DNA of 9,977 nucleotides from Actinomycetota bacterium (GCA_019348575.1 JAHWJE010000026.1:1-9977), one strand, 5' to 3'; shown: positions 1 through 7,500, numbered from the stretch's first letter. A program made the numbers and translations. Notes: a model not told the origin generated them from the sequence alone.

Positions 1-2
1 CG

Positions 3-521
3 GTCATGCTGTTCGCGATCCTGTTCGGGCTGAGCATGGACTACAACGTCTTCCTGCTCAGCCGGATCCACGAGGCCTACAGCGAAGGCGACCGCCCCCG
101 CCAGAGCGTGATCCACGGGATGGGGCGCATCGGCAAGGTCGTGGTGTTCGCCGGCCTGATCATGGCCGGGGTCTTCCTGGGCTTCGTCACCCAGGACGAC
201 GTCATCGGAAAGATGTTCGGCCTCGGCCTGGGCCTCGCGATCCTGATCGACGTGCTGATCGTGCGCATGGTCGTTGCGCCCGCGGTGGTGACGCTGCTGG
301 GGGACCGCGCCTGGTGGCTGCCCGCGTGGCTGGACCGCGCGCTTCCCAACGTCTCGCTGGAAGGCCGCCGGGAGACCTTCGAGGTCGAGCCGGAGCGCGA
401 GATGGTCCCCGTCGCGAGCGACTTGCAACCCGAGGCCCCACACGACGACGCGGCCCACGACGACGCGCCGGATGACGACGCGCCGGAGTCCCCGCCCGCG
501 CCAATACCGGTCGCCTCATGA
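3..521 (+). CDS. MMPL/RND-family membrane transporter, C-terminal end (5' truncated by window edge)
   Basis: This is the last ~170 residues of an MMPL-type transporter, a proton-driven inner-membrane export protein of the RND superfamily. The visible part opens with the diagnostic GLSMDYNVFLLSR segment. Its adjacent Asp-Tyr pair matches the proton-relay pair of the C-terminal membrane half in MmpL3-type proteins (family knowledge). Further hydrophobic segments lie at about residues 43-62 and 70-98, followed by a WWLPAWLDR motif typical of the end of the membrane domain. The last ~55 residues are a hydrophilic, acidic tail containing a 5-residue tandem repeat (HDDAA/HDDAP/DDDAP). The reading frame is open to the left edge, so the true start is outside; the ATG at 6 is internal. 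The TGA at 519-521 is followed by a hairpin and then the DUF4389 gene. Substrate cannot be inferred. Confidence 0.93.
   Translation, partial: VMLFAILFGLSMDYNVFLLSRIHEAYSEGDRPRQSVIHGMGRIGKVVVFAGLIMAGVFLGFVTQDDVIGKMFGLGLGLAILIDVLIVRMVVAPAVVTLLGDRAWWLPAWLDRALPNVSLEGRRETFEVEPEREMVPVASDLQPEAPHDDAAHDDAPDDDAPESPPAPIPVAS
441..485 (+). repeat. 15-bp tandem repeat, three copies, coding for an acidic tail
   Basis: Three adjacent 15-nt units at 441-455, 456-470 and 471-485 differ by only a few bases and encode HDDAA, HDDAP and DDDAP in frame within the transporter's C-terminal tail. The unit length is a multiple of three, so copy-number change would keep the frame. It lies after the last membrane segment, presumably in the cytoplasm. 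Confidence 0.8.
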
Positions 522-544
522 CCGCACGAGCCTGTCGATCCCCG

Positions 545-569
545 TGCGTCAGCTTCTACCGCTGACGCA
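545..569 (+). terminator. Perfect 9-bp hairpin in the gap between the MMPL and DUF4389 genes
   Basis: TGCGTCAGC at 545-553 is the exact reverse complement of GCTGACGCA at 561-569, with a 7-nt loop (TTCTACC). It sits 23 nt after the MMPL stop and 30 nt before the DUF4389 start. There is no T-run after the stem, so it is not a canonical intrinsic terminator. A U-tract-less terminator, a transcript-stabilising hairpin or a dyad operator would all fit. The stem is seen directly; the role is inferred. Confidence 0.45.
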
Positions 570-599
570 TCCACCGCATCCGAGAAGGAAGCAGTCCTC

Positions 600-1331
600 A
601 TGAACTCCGCAATTGCTCCAAAGGCGTACCCGCTTCGAATCGAGGCGGAGCTCTCGTCAGAGCTCAGCCGCGGGCTGTGGCTCGTCAAGTGGCTGCTAGT
701 GATCCCGCACGTGATCGCGCTGGTCTTCCTGTGGGTCGCGTTCGTGATCCTCACGGTGGTCGCGTTCTTCGCGATCCTGGTCACGGGGCGTCACCCGCGC
801 GCGATCTTTGACTTCAAGGTCGGTGTGCTGCGTTGGTCCTGGCGCGTGGCGTTCTACTCCTACAGCGCGCTCGGAAGCGACCGTTACCCGCCGTTCACGC
901 TCGCCGACGTCCCCGACTACCCGGCGCGCCTGGAGGTCGAGTACCCGCAGGAGCTCTCGCGTGGCCTGGTCGTCGTGAAGTGGTGGCTGCTCGCGCTGCC
1001 GCACTACCTCATCGTCGGCGTGTTTGCAGGGGGCGCGTGGGCCGGCGTGAACGCGGCCAACGACGACTGGGCATGGACCTCCGGCGGCGGCCTGATCGGC
1101 CTGTTGGTCCTCATCGCGGGCGTGGTCTTGCTGTTTACCGGCCGCTACCCACGCAGCATCTTCGACTTCGTCATGGGGATGAACCGCTGGTGCTACCGCG
1201 TCGTCGCCTACGCCGCGCTGATGACCGACGCCTACCCGCCGTTCCGCCTGGACATGGGCGGCCCCGAGACGGCGCCTGAGACGGGCGCGACCGACGCCAT
1301 CTGGCCCAAGCCCGCGGCCGGGCTCTGGTGA
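600..1331 (+). CDS. DUF4389 membrane protein with two tandem DUF4389 domains
   Basis: A 243-residue protein of unknown function built from two copies of the DUF4389 unit. Copy 1 (about residues 8-100) and copy 2 (about 105-225) share the same plan: a YP-R(I/L)E-E---ELSRGL start, a V(V)KW-L---PH motif, one or two hydrophobic segments, then TGR(H/Y)PR-IFDF and a Y-PPF ending. Hydrophobic stretches at roughly 31-62 and 122-185 predict an integral inner-membrane protein with no signal peptide. The ATG at 600 is preceded by GAAGGA at 584-589 with ten bases of spacing, which supports this start. It follows the MMPL gene by 78 nt in the same direction; co-transcription is possible but a hairpin intervenes. 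Its stop overlaps a GTG that begins a longer, less likely form of the next gene. Family assignment is confident; the biochemical role is unknown. Confidence 0.92.
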   Translation: MNSAIAPKAYPLRIEAELSSELSRGLWLVKWLLVIPHVIALVFLWVAFVILTVVAFFAILVTGRHPRAIFDFKVGVLRWSWRVAFYSYSALGSDRYPPFTLADVPDYPARLEVEYPQELSRGLVVVKWWLLALPHYLIVGVFAGGAWAGVNAANDDWAWTSGGGLIGLLVLIAGVVLLFTGRYPRSIFDFVMGMNRWCYRVVAYAALMTDAYPPFRLDMGGPETAPETGATDAIWPKPAAGLW

Positions 1332-1405
1332 GGGCAGCAAGCGCAGCAACGATTGACGGCGTCAAGCCGACGACGCCCACCGCATCCGCGGCGGTCGGCG
1401 CGCAT

Positions 1406-1409
1406 GGAG
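1406..1409 (+). promoter_or_regulatory. Ribosome-binding site that decides the MDR oxidoreductase start
   Basis: GGAG at 1406-1409 lies eight bases before the ATG at 1418. The in-frame GTG at 1328, which overlaps the previous stop, would add a 30-residue Ala/Thr-rich stretch unlike the N-terminus of this family. The ATG at 1427 is a third option but is spaced less well. Confidence 0.5.
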
Positions 1410-1417
1410 CAGATGCG

Positions 1418-2452
1418 ATGAGGGCCATGACCCAGCAGCGCTACGGCGAGGCCGGCGACGTCCTGCGCCTCGAGGAGGTCGAGCGGCCCGAGATCGGAGA
1501 CGACCAAGTGCTCGTCCGCGTGCACGCCGCCGGCGTGGACCGCGGCGTCTGGCACCTCATGACCGGGCTGCCCTACCCCGTCCGCGTCGCGGGGTACGGG
1601 CTGCGCGCGCCGAAGACCGGCGTCCGCGGCCGAGAGGTCGCCGGTCGCGTCGAGGCGGTTGGCAGGGACGTCGTGACCGTGCGGCCCGACGACGAGGTCT
1701 TCGGCATCGCCGAGGGCTCGTTCGCCGAGTACGCCTGCGCGCAGGAGAGCAAGCTCGCGCCCAAGCCCGCGAACCTCACCTTCGAGCAGGCGGCGGCCGT
1801 CCCGGTCTCCGCCCTCACCGCCTTGCAGGGCCTGCGCGACCACGGACGGCTCGAGGCGGGCCACAAGGTGCTGGTCATCGGCGCGTCGGGCGGGGTCGGG
1901 AGCTTCGCCGTGCAGATCGCCAAGGCGCTGGGAGCGAAGGTCACCGGCGTGTGCAGCACGAGCAAGGTGGACCTGGTCCGCACGCTGGGCGCCGACCATG
2001 TCATCGACTACACCAGCGCTGACATCGCCGATGCGGGCGAGCGCTACGACGTGATCCTCGACACCGGCGGGAACCGATCGCTGGGCCACCTACGGCGCGC
2101 GCTCAGGCCCCGGGGAACGCTCGTCATCGTGGGCGCCGAGACCGGCGGACGGTGGCTCGGAGGCGCCGACCGCCAGGTCCGCGCGCTGATGCTCTCCCTC
2201 TTCCTCGAACAGAAGCTGTGCTCATTCATCGCTGCGGAGAACCGCGAGGACCTCATCGCGCTCACCGAGCTCATCGAGTCCGGACGAGTCACGCCGGCGG
2301 TCGACCGGACCTACCCCCTGAGCGAGGTCCCAGCGGCCATCCGATACATGGAAGAAGGGCGCGCCCGAGGGAAGGTCGTCATCACGGTGCCCGGCGACAT
2401 CGTGCGGGAACATCTGGGCGAGTCCGAGCCCTCCGCTCGCGTGGACTCCTAG
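1418..2452 (+). CDS. Zinc-independent quinone-oxidoreductase-like MDR dehydrogenase
   Basis: A 344-residue medium-chain dehydrogenase/reductase, predicted to be a soluble NAD(P)H-dependent quinone or enone reductase. The N-terminal GroES-like domain starts MRAMTQQRYG and carries VLVRVHAAGVDRG, RVAGYG and GREVAGRVEAVG. The Rossmann dinucleotide loop GASGGVG is at about residues 155-161, followed by AVQIAKALGAKVTGVCST, LGADHVIDY and VILDTGG. The C-terminus ends near RARGKVVI plus a short hydrophilic tail. The catalytic and structural zinc cysteines of classical alcohol dehydrogenases are absent, which places it in the zeta-crystallin/quinone-reductase branch. Length fits the family. The start at 1418 is chosen because of GGAG upstream and because the family begins with an MRA-type N-terminus. 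It may be co-transcribed with the DUF4389 gene (86-nt gap), but no functional link is evident. Substrate unknown. Confidence 0.93.
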   Translation: MRAMTQQRYGEAGDVLRLEEVERPEIGDDQVLVRVHAAGVDRGVWHLMTGLPYPVRVAGYGLRAPKTGVRGREVAGRVEAVGRDVVTVRPDDEVFGIAEGSFAEYACAQESKLAPKPANLTFEQAAAVPVSALTALQGLRDHGRLEAGHKVLVIGASGGVGSFAVQIAKALGAKVTGVCSTSKVDLVRTLGADHVIDYTSADIADAGERYDVILDTGGNRSLGHLRRALRPRGTLVIVGAETGGRWLGGADRQVRALMLSLFLEQKLCSFIAAENREDLIALTELIESGRVTPAVDRTYPLSEVPAAIRYMEEGRARGKVVITVPGDIVREHLGESEPSARVDS

Positions 2453-2761
2453 TCGACCTCGTCGGCGGCGAAGTTGACCGAGGACCCGTGACCTCGTGGA
2501 TGCAGCTAGATCGCGCCGCGCTGCGGCCGGAGGGCCTCCAGGTCCTCGCCCGCCGCCGCGCGACGCGGCGAGCAGCCGCGGCAGCCGCGCGCGAGCATGA
2601 GGAGCGGCACGTTCGGGATGACCGCGATCGAGAGCCCTAGCAGCACGCTCAGCTTGCACACTCGACCGGCTCGCGCACCCGCTCTCGATCGCTGCGTTAC
2701 GCCTCCTCCATCCGCGCGGCCCGCCTCCGCGAGCCGATCCCCGACGACGGCAGGCCGCTGA
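2453..2761. other. Intergenic, no convincing intact gene; possible decayed coding sequence
   Basis: About 310 bases between the MDR gene and the recombinase remnant. A minus-strand frame open from 2811 to 2506 contains a hydrophobic stretch at 2593-2658 (…LSIAVIPNVPLLML…) that faintly recalls an Nramp-transporter membrane segment. It has no family context on either side and turns low-complexity Arg/Ala-rich. The end of the interval (about 2690-2760) may hold further degraded recombinase sequence. No tRNA or promoter was recognised. Confidence 0.4.
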
Positions 2762-2881
2762 GCGCTGATCGTCATCCAACGCCACCTCGGGCACACCAGC
2801 CTGGGCGTCACATCGATCTACCTGCAAGGCATCGACAGCGCCGAGATCATCGACGCCGTACATGCCGACGAGCGCCCATGA
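2762..2881 (+). pseudogene. Tyrosine recombinase (phage-type integrase) C-terminal remnant
   Basis: Reading from 2762 gives IQRHLGHTSLGVTSIYLQG followed by IDSAEIIDAVHADERP and a stop. This is the catalytic end of an actinobacterial tyrosine recombinase: the HLGH box followed by the tyrosine nucleophile in the T-S-I-Y segment. Only ~39 codons remain. An in-frame TGA at 2759-2761 directly precedes them and there is no start codon. Two scars are inferred. First, the family's usual R-R-A-P-M-I ending is encoded from 2866 in the next frame, as if one C had been lost near 2865. Second, GCTGA is duplicated at 2757-2768 (CGCTGAGCGCTGA), as if 7 nt had been inserted, since GRPL upstream of it aligns with the family's G-x-P-L before V-I-Q. 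Arg and His boxes further upstream are not recognisable. It cannot make a working enzyme; it marks a past integration event. Confidence 0.82.
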
Positions 2882-3045
2882 TCCCTGTTGACACCTCGCA
2901 GAAGGGAGGCGAGCGCTGCCGCCGACCCGTGTCAGCGGTGCCCCCTTCAGGCAGCAGCCGCAGTGCGGCTCGCTCCATTGCGTCACTGCCCCAATGGACG
3001 AGGAGGAGCAACGCGGCCTTCGACTGCGACCCGGTGCGCGCTGCG

Positions 3046-3378
3046 TCAGCGCCGAGCGCGGGGCGTGCCGGCCTGCCACCAGTCCGGTTCTTCTCCGCTG
3101 TCGCGCAGCAACGCCAGGGTCCGCGCGGCCCGCTCCCACTCAGATCCAGACGAGCCGCAGAACTTCCACAGCTCGCGAGCCGAGCGCTTGTAGTGGTGGA
3201 TCAGATCGTCCAGCTCGAAGGGATCGATCTCGCCGGCGTCAAGCCGCGCAAACCCCGTACGCACGTGCTCGAGCAGCGCCCGCAGCTGCTCGTCGTGGTA
3301 CGCGCCGATGATCGCGCGCGCCTCGCGCCGCCGCAGGCGCTCGGATGTAGGACCGTCGCTGTCGCGATCAGCACTCAC
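3046..3378 (-). CDS. Small conserved-looking hypothetical protein
   Basis: A 110-residue acidic-basic soluble protein with no signal peptide or membrane segment. It has the marks of a real gene: strong GC3 and a well-mixed composition, with a probable helical run (REARAIIGAYHDEQLRALLE, then DAGEIDPFELDDLIHHYKRS) and a Trp-rich end (ARELWKFC, EPDWWQAG). From memory, proteins of this type (DDLIHHYKRSARELWKFCG core) recur as hypothetical genes in actinobacterial genomes, sometimes near integrases; I cannot verify that here. The start is a GTG at 3378 with no clear Shine-Dalgarno sequence, so a leaderless message or a different start is possible. It lies between the recombinase remnant and the toxin-antitoxin pair, on the latter's strand. 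No function is assigned. Confidence 0.68.
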   Translation of the reverse strand: MSADRDSDGPTSERLRRREARAIIGAYHDEQLRALLEHVRTGFARLDAGEIDPFELDDLIHHYKRSARELWKFCGSSGSEWERAARTLALLRDSGEEPDWWQAGTPRARR

Positions 3379-3405
3379 GTCAACGCGGACGCTAGCGCGA
3401 CGGTC
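3351..3405. repeat. 9-bp inverted repeat centred on the hypothetical gene's start codon
   Basis: GACCGTCGC at 3351-3359 and its exact complement GCGACGGTC at 3397-3405 are 37 nt apart and centred at 3378, the first base of the minus-strand hypothetical gene. Arms of this length at this spacing are expected by chance about once or more in 10 kb of GC-rich DNA, so only the position makes it notable. Confidence 0.3.
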
Positions 3406-3408
3406 TGA

Positions 3409-3776
3409 GCGGAGGGACCCTCGTGGCGAGCAGCAGGCGCGGCGCCGTGACGCATCGCGGAGTCGGGCTCAGCTCGCGTTTGCATTCCCGGGCACACGTA
3501 GCCGCATGAGGATCCCTTGAGCGAGCGTCGCCCAAGCGCCCGACGAGCACCTCCCGCGAGAGGACGTGGCCAGCAGTTGCGCCGGCGCTGCTCGGCATCG
3601 ACGACGAACCTCGCCGCCACGGGCAGCTGGCGGCTGCCGGGCATCGCGGCCACACGCCGCGTCCTTTGATCCACAACCGCGGCGCTCGTCGCGCAGCATC
3701 ACTCGTGGCGCACCGTGCGGGACGGCGCCAAAGCAGAGCGCCAGCCGGCGCGAAGACCGGCACTCCGGCGGTGTAG
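3409..3776. other. Gap between the hypothetical gene and vapC; no recognisable content
   Basis: About 370 bases. Several frames stay open on both strands, but the translations are Arg/Ala/Pro-rich and resemble no family, as expected of GC-rich non-coding or decayed DNA. There is no clear terminator for vapC, which ends at 3777, and no promoter I would defend for the hypothetical gene. Confidence 0.5.
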
Positions 3777-4164
3777 CTACCGGATGGGTTTGCTCGCGAT
3801 CTTGGCGAGCCGTTGATCGAGTGTCAGCAGGTTGGCGCCGGTCGCGAGAGCGGTTGCCAACGAGAGGGCGTCGTGGAGGCGCAGACTGCTGTGCGAAGAG
3901 CGAAGTTCTGCGGCTCGTCGAGAGATGTCGCGGTCGATCGCGATGACCTCGGCGCCGATCGCGGTGATGAACTCGTCGATCGCTTTGTCTGCGGCGCGCT
4001 TGATCGGGTGTACGAGGATCTCGGCGTAGACGCTCGCGGCGAGTAACACGCGGTCGCCGGTTGCGAGCCCGTGGGCGCAGGTCGTCGATGGCGCGCTGAT
4101 GTTGGTCGTCGGATGCGTCCAGGAACGCGATCACGACATCTGCGTCGAGGGCTACCGTCGTCAC
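3777..4164 (-). pseudogene. vapC: VapC-family PIN-domain toxin, split by a +1 frameshift
   Basis: PIN-domain ribonuclease toxin, the partner of the AbrB-type antitoxin just upstream. The first ~32 codons (VTTVALDADVVIAFLDAS…, GTG start at 4164) and the rest (…VYAEILVHPIKRAAD… to ASKPIR) lie in different frames. They rejoin perfectly if one base is removed from the G run complementary to CCC at 4068-4070, giving a 128-residue protein of normal VapC length. In that reconstruction the metal-binding acidic residues are all present: D7, E48, D98 (LRLHDALSLA) and D116 (LLTLDQRL). The GTG overlaps the antitoxin's TGA by four bases, the usual layout for translational coupling. As sequenced, the full toxin cannot be made without frameshifting. 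A fresh inactivating mutation, a base-calling error or a phase-variable tract are all possible. The family call is confident; the status as a true pseudogene is less so. Confidence 0.85.
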
Positions 4165-4373
4165 TCGTCGCGCAGCGCGTCGAGGTATCCCGGGGGATAG
4201 GTCCCGGCGGGCAGGCTGCCGGCGAAGCGTTGCACCAGATCCTCGGCGCGCTCGAGCTCGATGCGGCCGCTGCCCGCCGCGCGGATGACGACCCCGTCGC
4301 CGGCGTTGATGCCAGCGGTGCGCAGCACGCCGACCGGAATCGTGACCTGATTCTTGCTGGACACCTTGCTCAT
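4161..4373 (-). CDS. vapB: AbrB/SpoVT-type antitoxin (VapB-like)
   Basis: A 70-residue protein with an N-terminal swapped-hairpin AbrB DNA-binding domain: MSKVSSKNQVTIPVGVLRTA followed by GINAGDGVVIRAAGSGRIELER, spanning about residues 1-43. The tail after it (about 44-70, …LVQRFAGSLPAGTYPPGYLDALRDE) is the segment expected to bind and block the PIN toxin. It should neutralise VapC and repress its own operon as a dimer. The ATG at 4373 is favoured because it starts the conserved domain exactly and has AAAGG a few bases upstream; a GTG at 4385 is in frame but would add only four residues. It overlaps vapC by 4 bp and is divergent from the SNF2 gene. The gene appears intact even though the toxin is frameshifted. 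Confidence 0.9.
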   Translation of the reverse strand: MSKVSSKNQVTIPVGVLRTAGINAGDGVVIRAAGSGRIELERAEDLVQRFAGSLPAGTYPPGYLDALRDE

Positions 4374-4375
4374 GA

Positions 4376-4404
4376 CCTTTACCACGGTCCCAAGTGCGTA
4401 AAGG
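4376..4404 (-). promoter_or_regulatory. Operator-like palindrome directly upstream of vapB
   Basis: CCTTTAC at 4376-4382 is the exact reverse complement of GTAAAGG at 4398-4404. The symmetry continues inward as CAC (4383-4385) and GTG (4394-4396) with one extra base (C4397), giving two arms of about ten base pairs. It begins two bases before the vapB ATG and covers its ribosome-binding site. AbrB-type VapB antitoxins bind palindromes at their own promoter (family knowledge), so this is the best operator candidate. Binding is inferred. Confidence 0.55.
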
Positions 4405-4538
4405 CAGCATTTCGTTCGTGCGCGACGAAGCCGTTCGCGCGCAGGGTCAGAGGCTACGGGGAGTCCTGTCGGCGGACGGGTGTCCGGTGTCACCGCCGCG
4501 AGCCGCCTCCGTCCGGCTCGACGCCTACGGTTCCCAGC

Positions 4539-7500
4539 GTGGCCGGCGTCGCAACGCAACTGTGCGAGATCGACCTGTCCGAGGTCGAGTCGGCCGTGGG
4601 ATCGCGGTCGTTCGAGCGCGGTCGTGCCTACGCCCGCAGCGGCCGGGTGGCCAAGTTCGAGTGGGGGCCCGATGGCGAGACGCTGACCGGCTCGGTGGTC
4701 GGCCAGGGCGCGCTGTACGAGACCGCGGCGTTCTTCGTCGGCGGTCGTGGTGGGTGGCTGGAGTTCGAGGACGGCGAGTGCACGTGCCCGATCGGCTACA
4801 ACTGCAAGCACGTGGCGGCGATCGTGATCGCGGCCACCGACGCGCGCGGCGCTCGCCGACCGGCCCGCCAGCTGCCCTTGGCGAAGCAGCAGGTCGCCGC
4901 GCCGCAGCCGCCGTCCTGGGAGGCGCCGCTGCGCGCGCTCGTCGATGTGGCGCCGTCGCAGGCGAGCGGTAAGCCGCTGGCGATCGAGTTGGCGCTGCAT
5001 GCCAGCGGCCTCGCGGGGCAGGGCGCGCCGCGGCTGATGGCCCGGCTGATGCGGCCAGGAGCGCGCGGCGGCTGGGTCAACGGCTCGCTGACGTGGAACG
5101 GGCTGGAGTCCTGGCAGGTTCAGAACGGCGGGTACCGCCCCGATCACCTCGCGCTCGTCGGTGAGCTGTACGCCGTGCACCGCGCGCGCGAGGGTCGCGC
5201 CAGCTACTACTACGGCTACGGTGCCGACAAGGCGCTCGACCTCACCGGCTGCGACAGCCGGCGGCTGTGGTCGCTGCTGGACGAGGCGGCCCGGCTCGGG
5301 CTGCCGCTCGTGCATGCGCGCTCGAATCTCGGCGAAGTGCAACGTCGCCACGGCGAGCTGGTGATCGACGTCACGCGTCGCGGCGAGCAGGGATCGCTCG
5401 TGAGCGCGGCGCTGCGCGTAGACGGTCCCGACGACCCGGCCCTCGAGCCCCTGCTGTTCCTCGGTCGAAGCGGGCACGGGGTCGTGTGCGTCCCGGCCGA
5501 CACCGACGGCGTCCCCGCCGGGAGGCGGTTGTCGCTCGTGCGCCTCGCCCGCCCGGCCGCGCCGCAACTGCAGCGCATGATTCTCGATCGCGAGCGGTTG
5601 GAGATTCCGGCAGCCGAGCTTCAGCGCTTCGCCGACGAGCTCTGCCCCGCGCTGCGCCAGGTCGCGACGGTGGTGTCGACAGACGGGTCGTTCAGTCCGC
5701 CCGAGATCTCCGCGCCCCAACTCGTGCTGCGTGCGAGCTACGGCGCCGGTCACGCGGTCCGAGTCGGCTGGGAGTGGGCGTACGAGGTCGGCCAGACCAG
5801 CCGGCGAGTACCACTCGCTGTCGACGGCGCGGCCCCGGGATTCCGCGACCTCCACGCCGAGCGCATGACGCTTGCGGACACGGTTCTTACCGGGACGGGT
5901 CTGGAGCGTCTCGGCCTCCTCGACGGCTCGGGGCGGCCGGCCGACGCACCGCCGGCCTCGCTGAGCGGCCTGGAGAGCATGCGGCTGACGACCGAGGATC
6001 TGCCGCGCCTGGCGCGGGTGCCCGGCGTCGCGGTCGAGGTCGACGGGGAGCCCGCGGACTACCGCGACGTCGCCGACTCGCTGCAGATCGGCGTGTCCAC
6101 CGCCGACATCGCCGGCGAGCGCGACTGGTTCGACCTCGGCGTGACGATCAGCGTCGAGGGGCGCGAGCTGCCGTTCGCCGAGGTGTTCGCCGCGCTCGCG
6201 AGCGGCGAGCCGCACGTGCTGCTCGAAGACGGCGCGCACTTCTCGCTGCTGGAGCCGCGCCTGCAGTCGCTGCGGCAACTGATCGAGGAGGCCGACGCGC
6301 TGACAGACTCGCAGTCGGCGCCGCTGCGGATCAGCCGCTATCAGGCCGGGTTGTGGTCCGACCTCGTCGCGCTTGGTGTCGTGACCGAGCAGGCGCAGGC
6401 GTGGCAGCGCCAGGTCGGAGCGCTGCTGGAGCTCGACGTGCTCTCCGAGCACGACCCGCCCGAATCGCTGACGGCGCAGCTGCGCCCGTACCAGCGCGAC
6501 GGCTTCGGCTGGCTGGCATCGCTGCGGGAGCTCCAGCTCGGCGGCATCCTCGCCGACGACATGGGGCTCGGCAAGACGCTGCAGGCGCTCGCGATGATCT
6601 GCCACGCGCGCAGTCGCGAGGCTGCGGTCGGTCCGTTTCTCGTGGTCGCGCCGACGAGCGTCGTGTCCAACTGGAGGGCAGAGGCGGCGCGCTTTGCTCC
6701 CGGGCTCGCGGTCGCGGCGGTGACCGACACGCTCGCACGGTCGGGCCGGTCGATCGACGACGTGGCCGGCGCAGATGTCGTCGTCACGACGTACACGCTG
6801 CTGCGTCTCGACGCTGAGCTCTACCGCAGTGTCAACTGGGCCGGCGTGATCCTCGACGAGGCGCAGTACGTCAAGAACCACCAGGCCAAGACGTACCGCT
6901 GCGTCCGCGAGCTGGCGGCGCCGTTCAAGCTGGCGATCACCGGCACGCCGATGGAGAACAACCTCATGGAGCTGTGGTCGCTGCTGTCGATCACGGCGCC
7001 CGGGCTGTTCCCCGACCCCAAGCGGTTCGCCGAGCAGTACGCGCGGCCGATCGAGCGCGCCGGCGACGCCGAGCGGCTCGAGCGGCTACGGCGCAGGATC
7101 AAGCCGCTCGTCAAGCGCCGCAGCAAGGAGCTCGTGGCGGCCGATCTCCCGCCAAAGCAGGAGCAGACACTTGACGTCGACCTGAATCCGCGCCATCGCA
7201 AGCTCTACGACACCTACCTGCAGCGGGAGCGCCAGAAGATCCTCGGCTTGATCGACGACTTCGACCGCAACCGCTTCACGATCCTGCGCTCGATCACGCT
7301 GCTGCGCCAGCTGAGCCTGCACCCGGGACTGGTCGACGACAGCCACGACGCCGTGCCCTGCGCCAAGCTCGACGCGCTCGTCGAGCAGCTGGGCGACGTG
7401 ATCGGCGGCGGCCACCGGGCGCTCGTGTTCAGCCAGTTCACCGGCTTCCTCGCCAAGGTCCGCGAGCGGCTGGACCACGAGGGCATCGGTTACTGCTACC

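Noticed and set aside
1328..1417. GTG start of the MDR gene overlapping the DUF4389 stop
   Set aside because: The overlap is tempting as translational coupling, but the extra 30 residues are low-complexity and a good ribosome-binding site precedes ATG 1418.
2222..3139. A 305-codon minus-strand frame over the MDR end and the recombinase remnant
   Set aside because: It is antisense to two recognisable coding sequences and consists of Arg/Gly/Ala-rich sequence without motifs.
3392..3763. Minus-strand frame with several cysteines (C-A-R-E-C), considered as a zinc-binding small protein
   Set aside because: Cysteine spacing fits no known finger, overlapping frames on the same strand are equally open, and the composition is typical of GC-rich non-coding DNA.
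4071..4538. N-terminal extension of the SNF2 frame upstream of GTG 4539
   Set aside because: It lies antisense to vapB and the vapC start, and the translation is Arg/Ala-rich and unlike any SNF2 N-terminus.
4374..6881. A 906-codon minus-strand open frame running into vapB from inside the SNF2 gene
   Set aside because: It is antisense to a clearly coding SNF2 gene, Arg/Val/Gln-rich with no motifs. Only its last 70 codons (4161-4373) are the real antitoxin; the rest is a GC-rich shadow.
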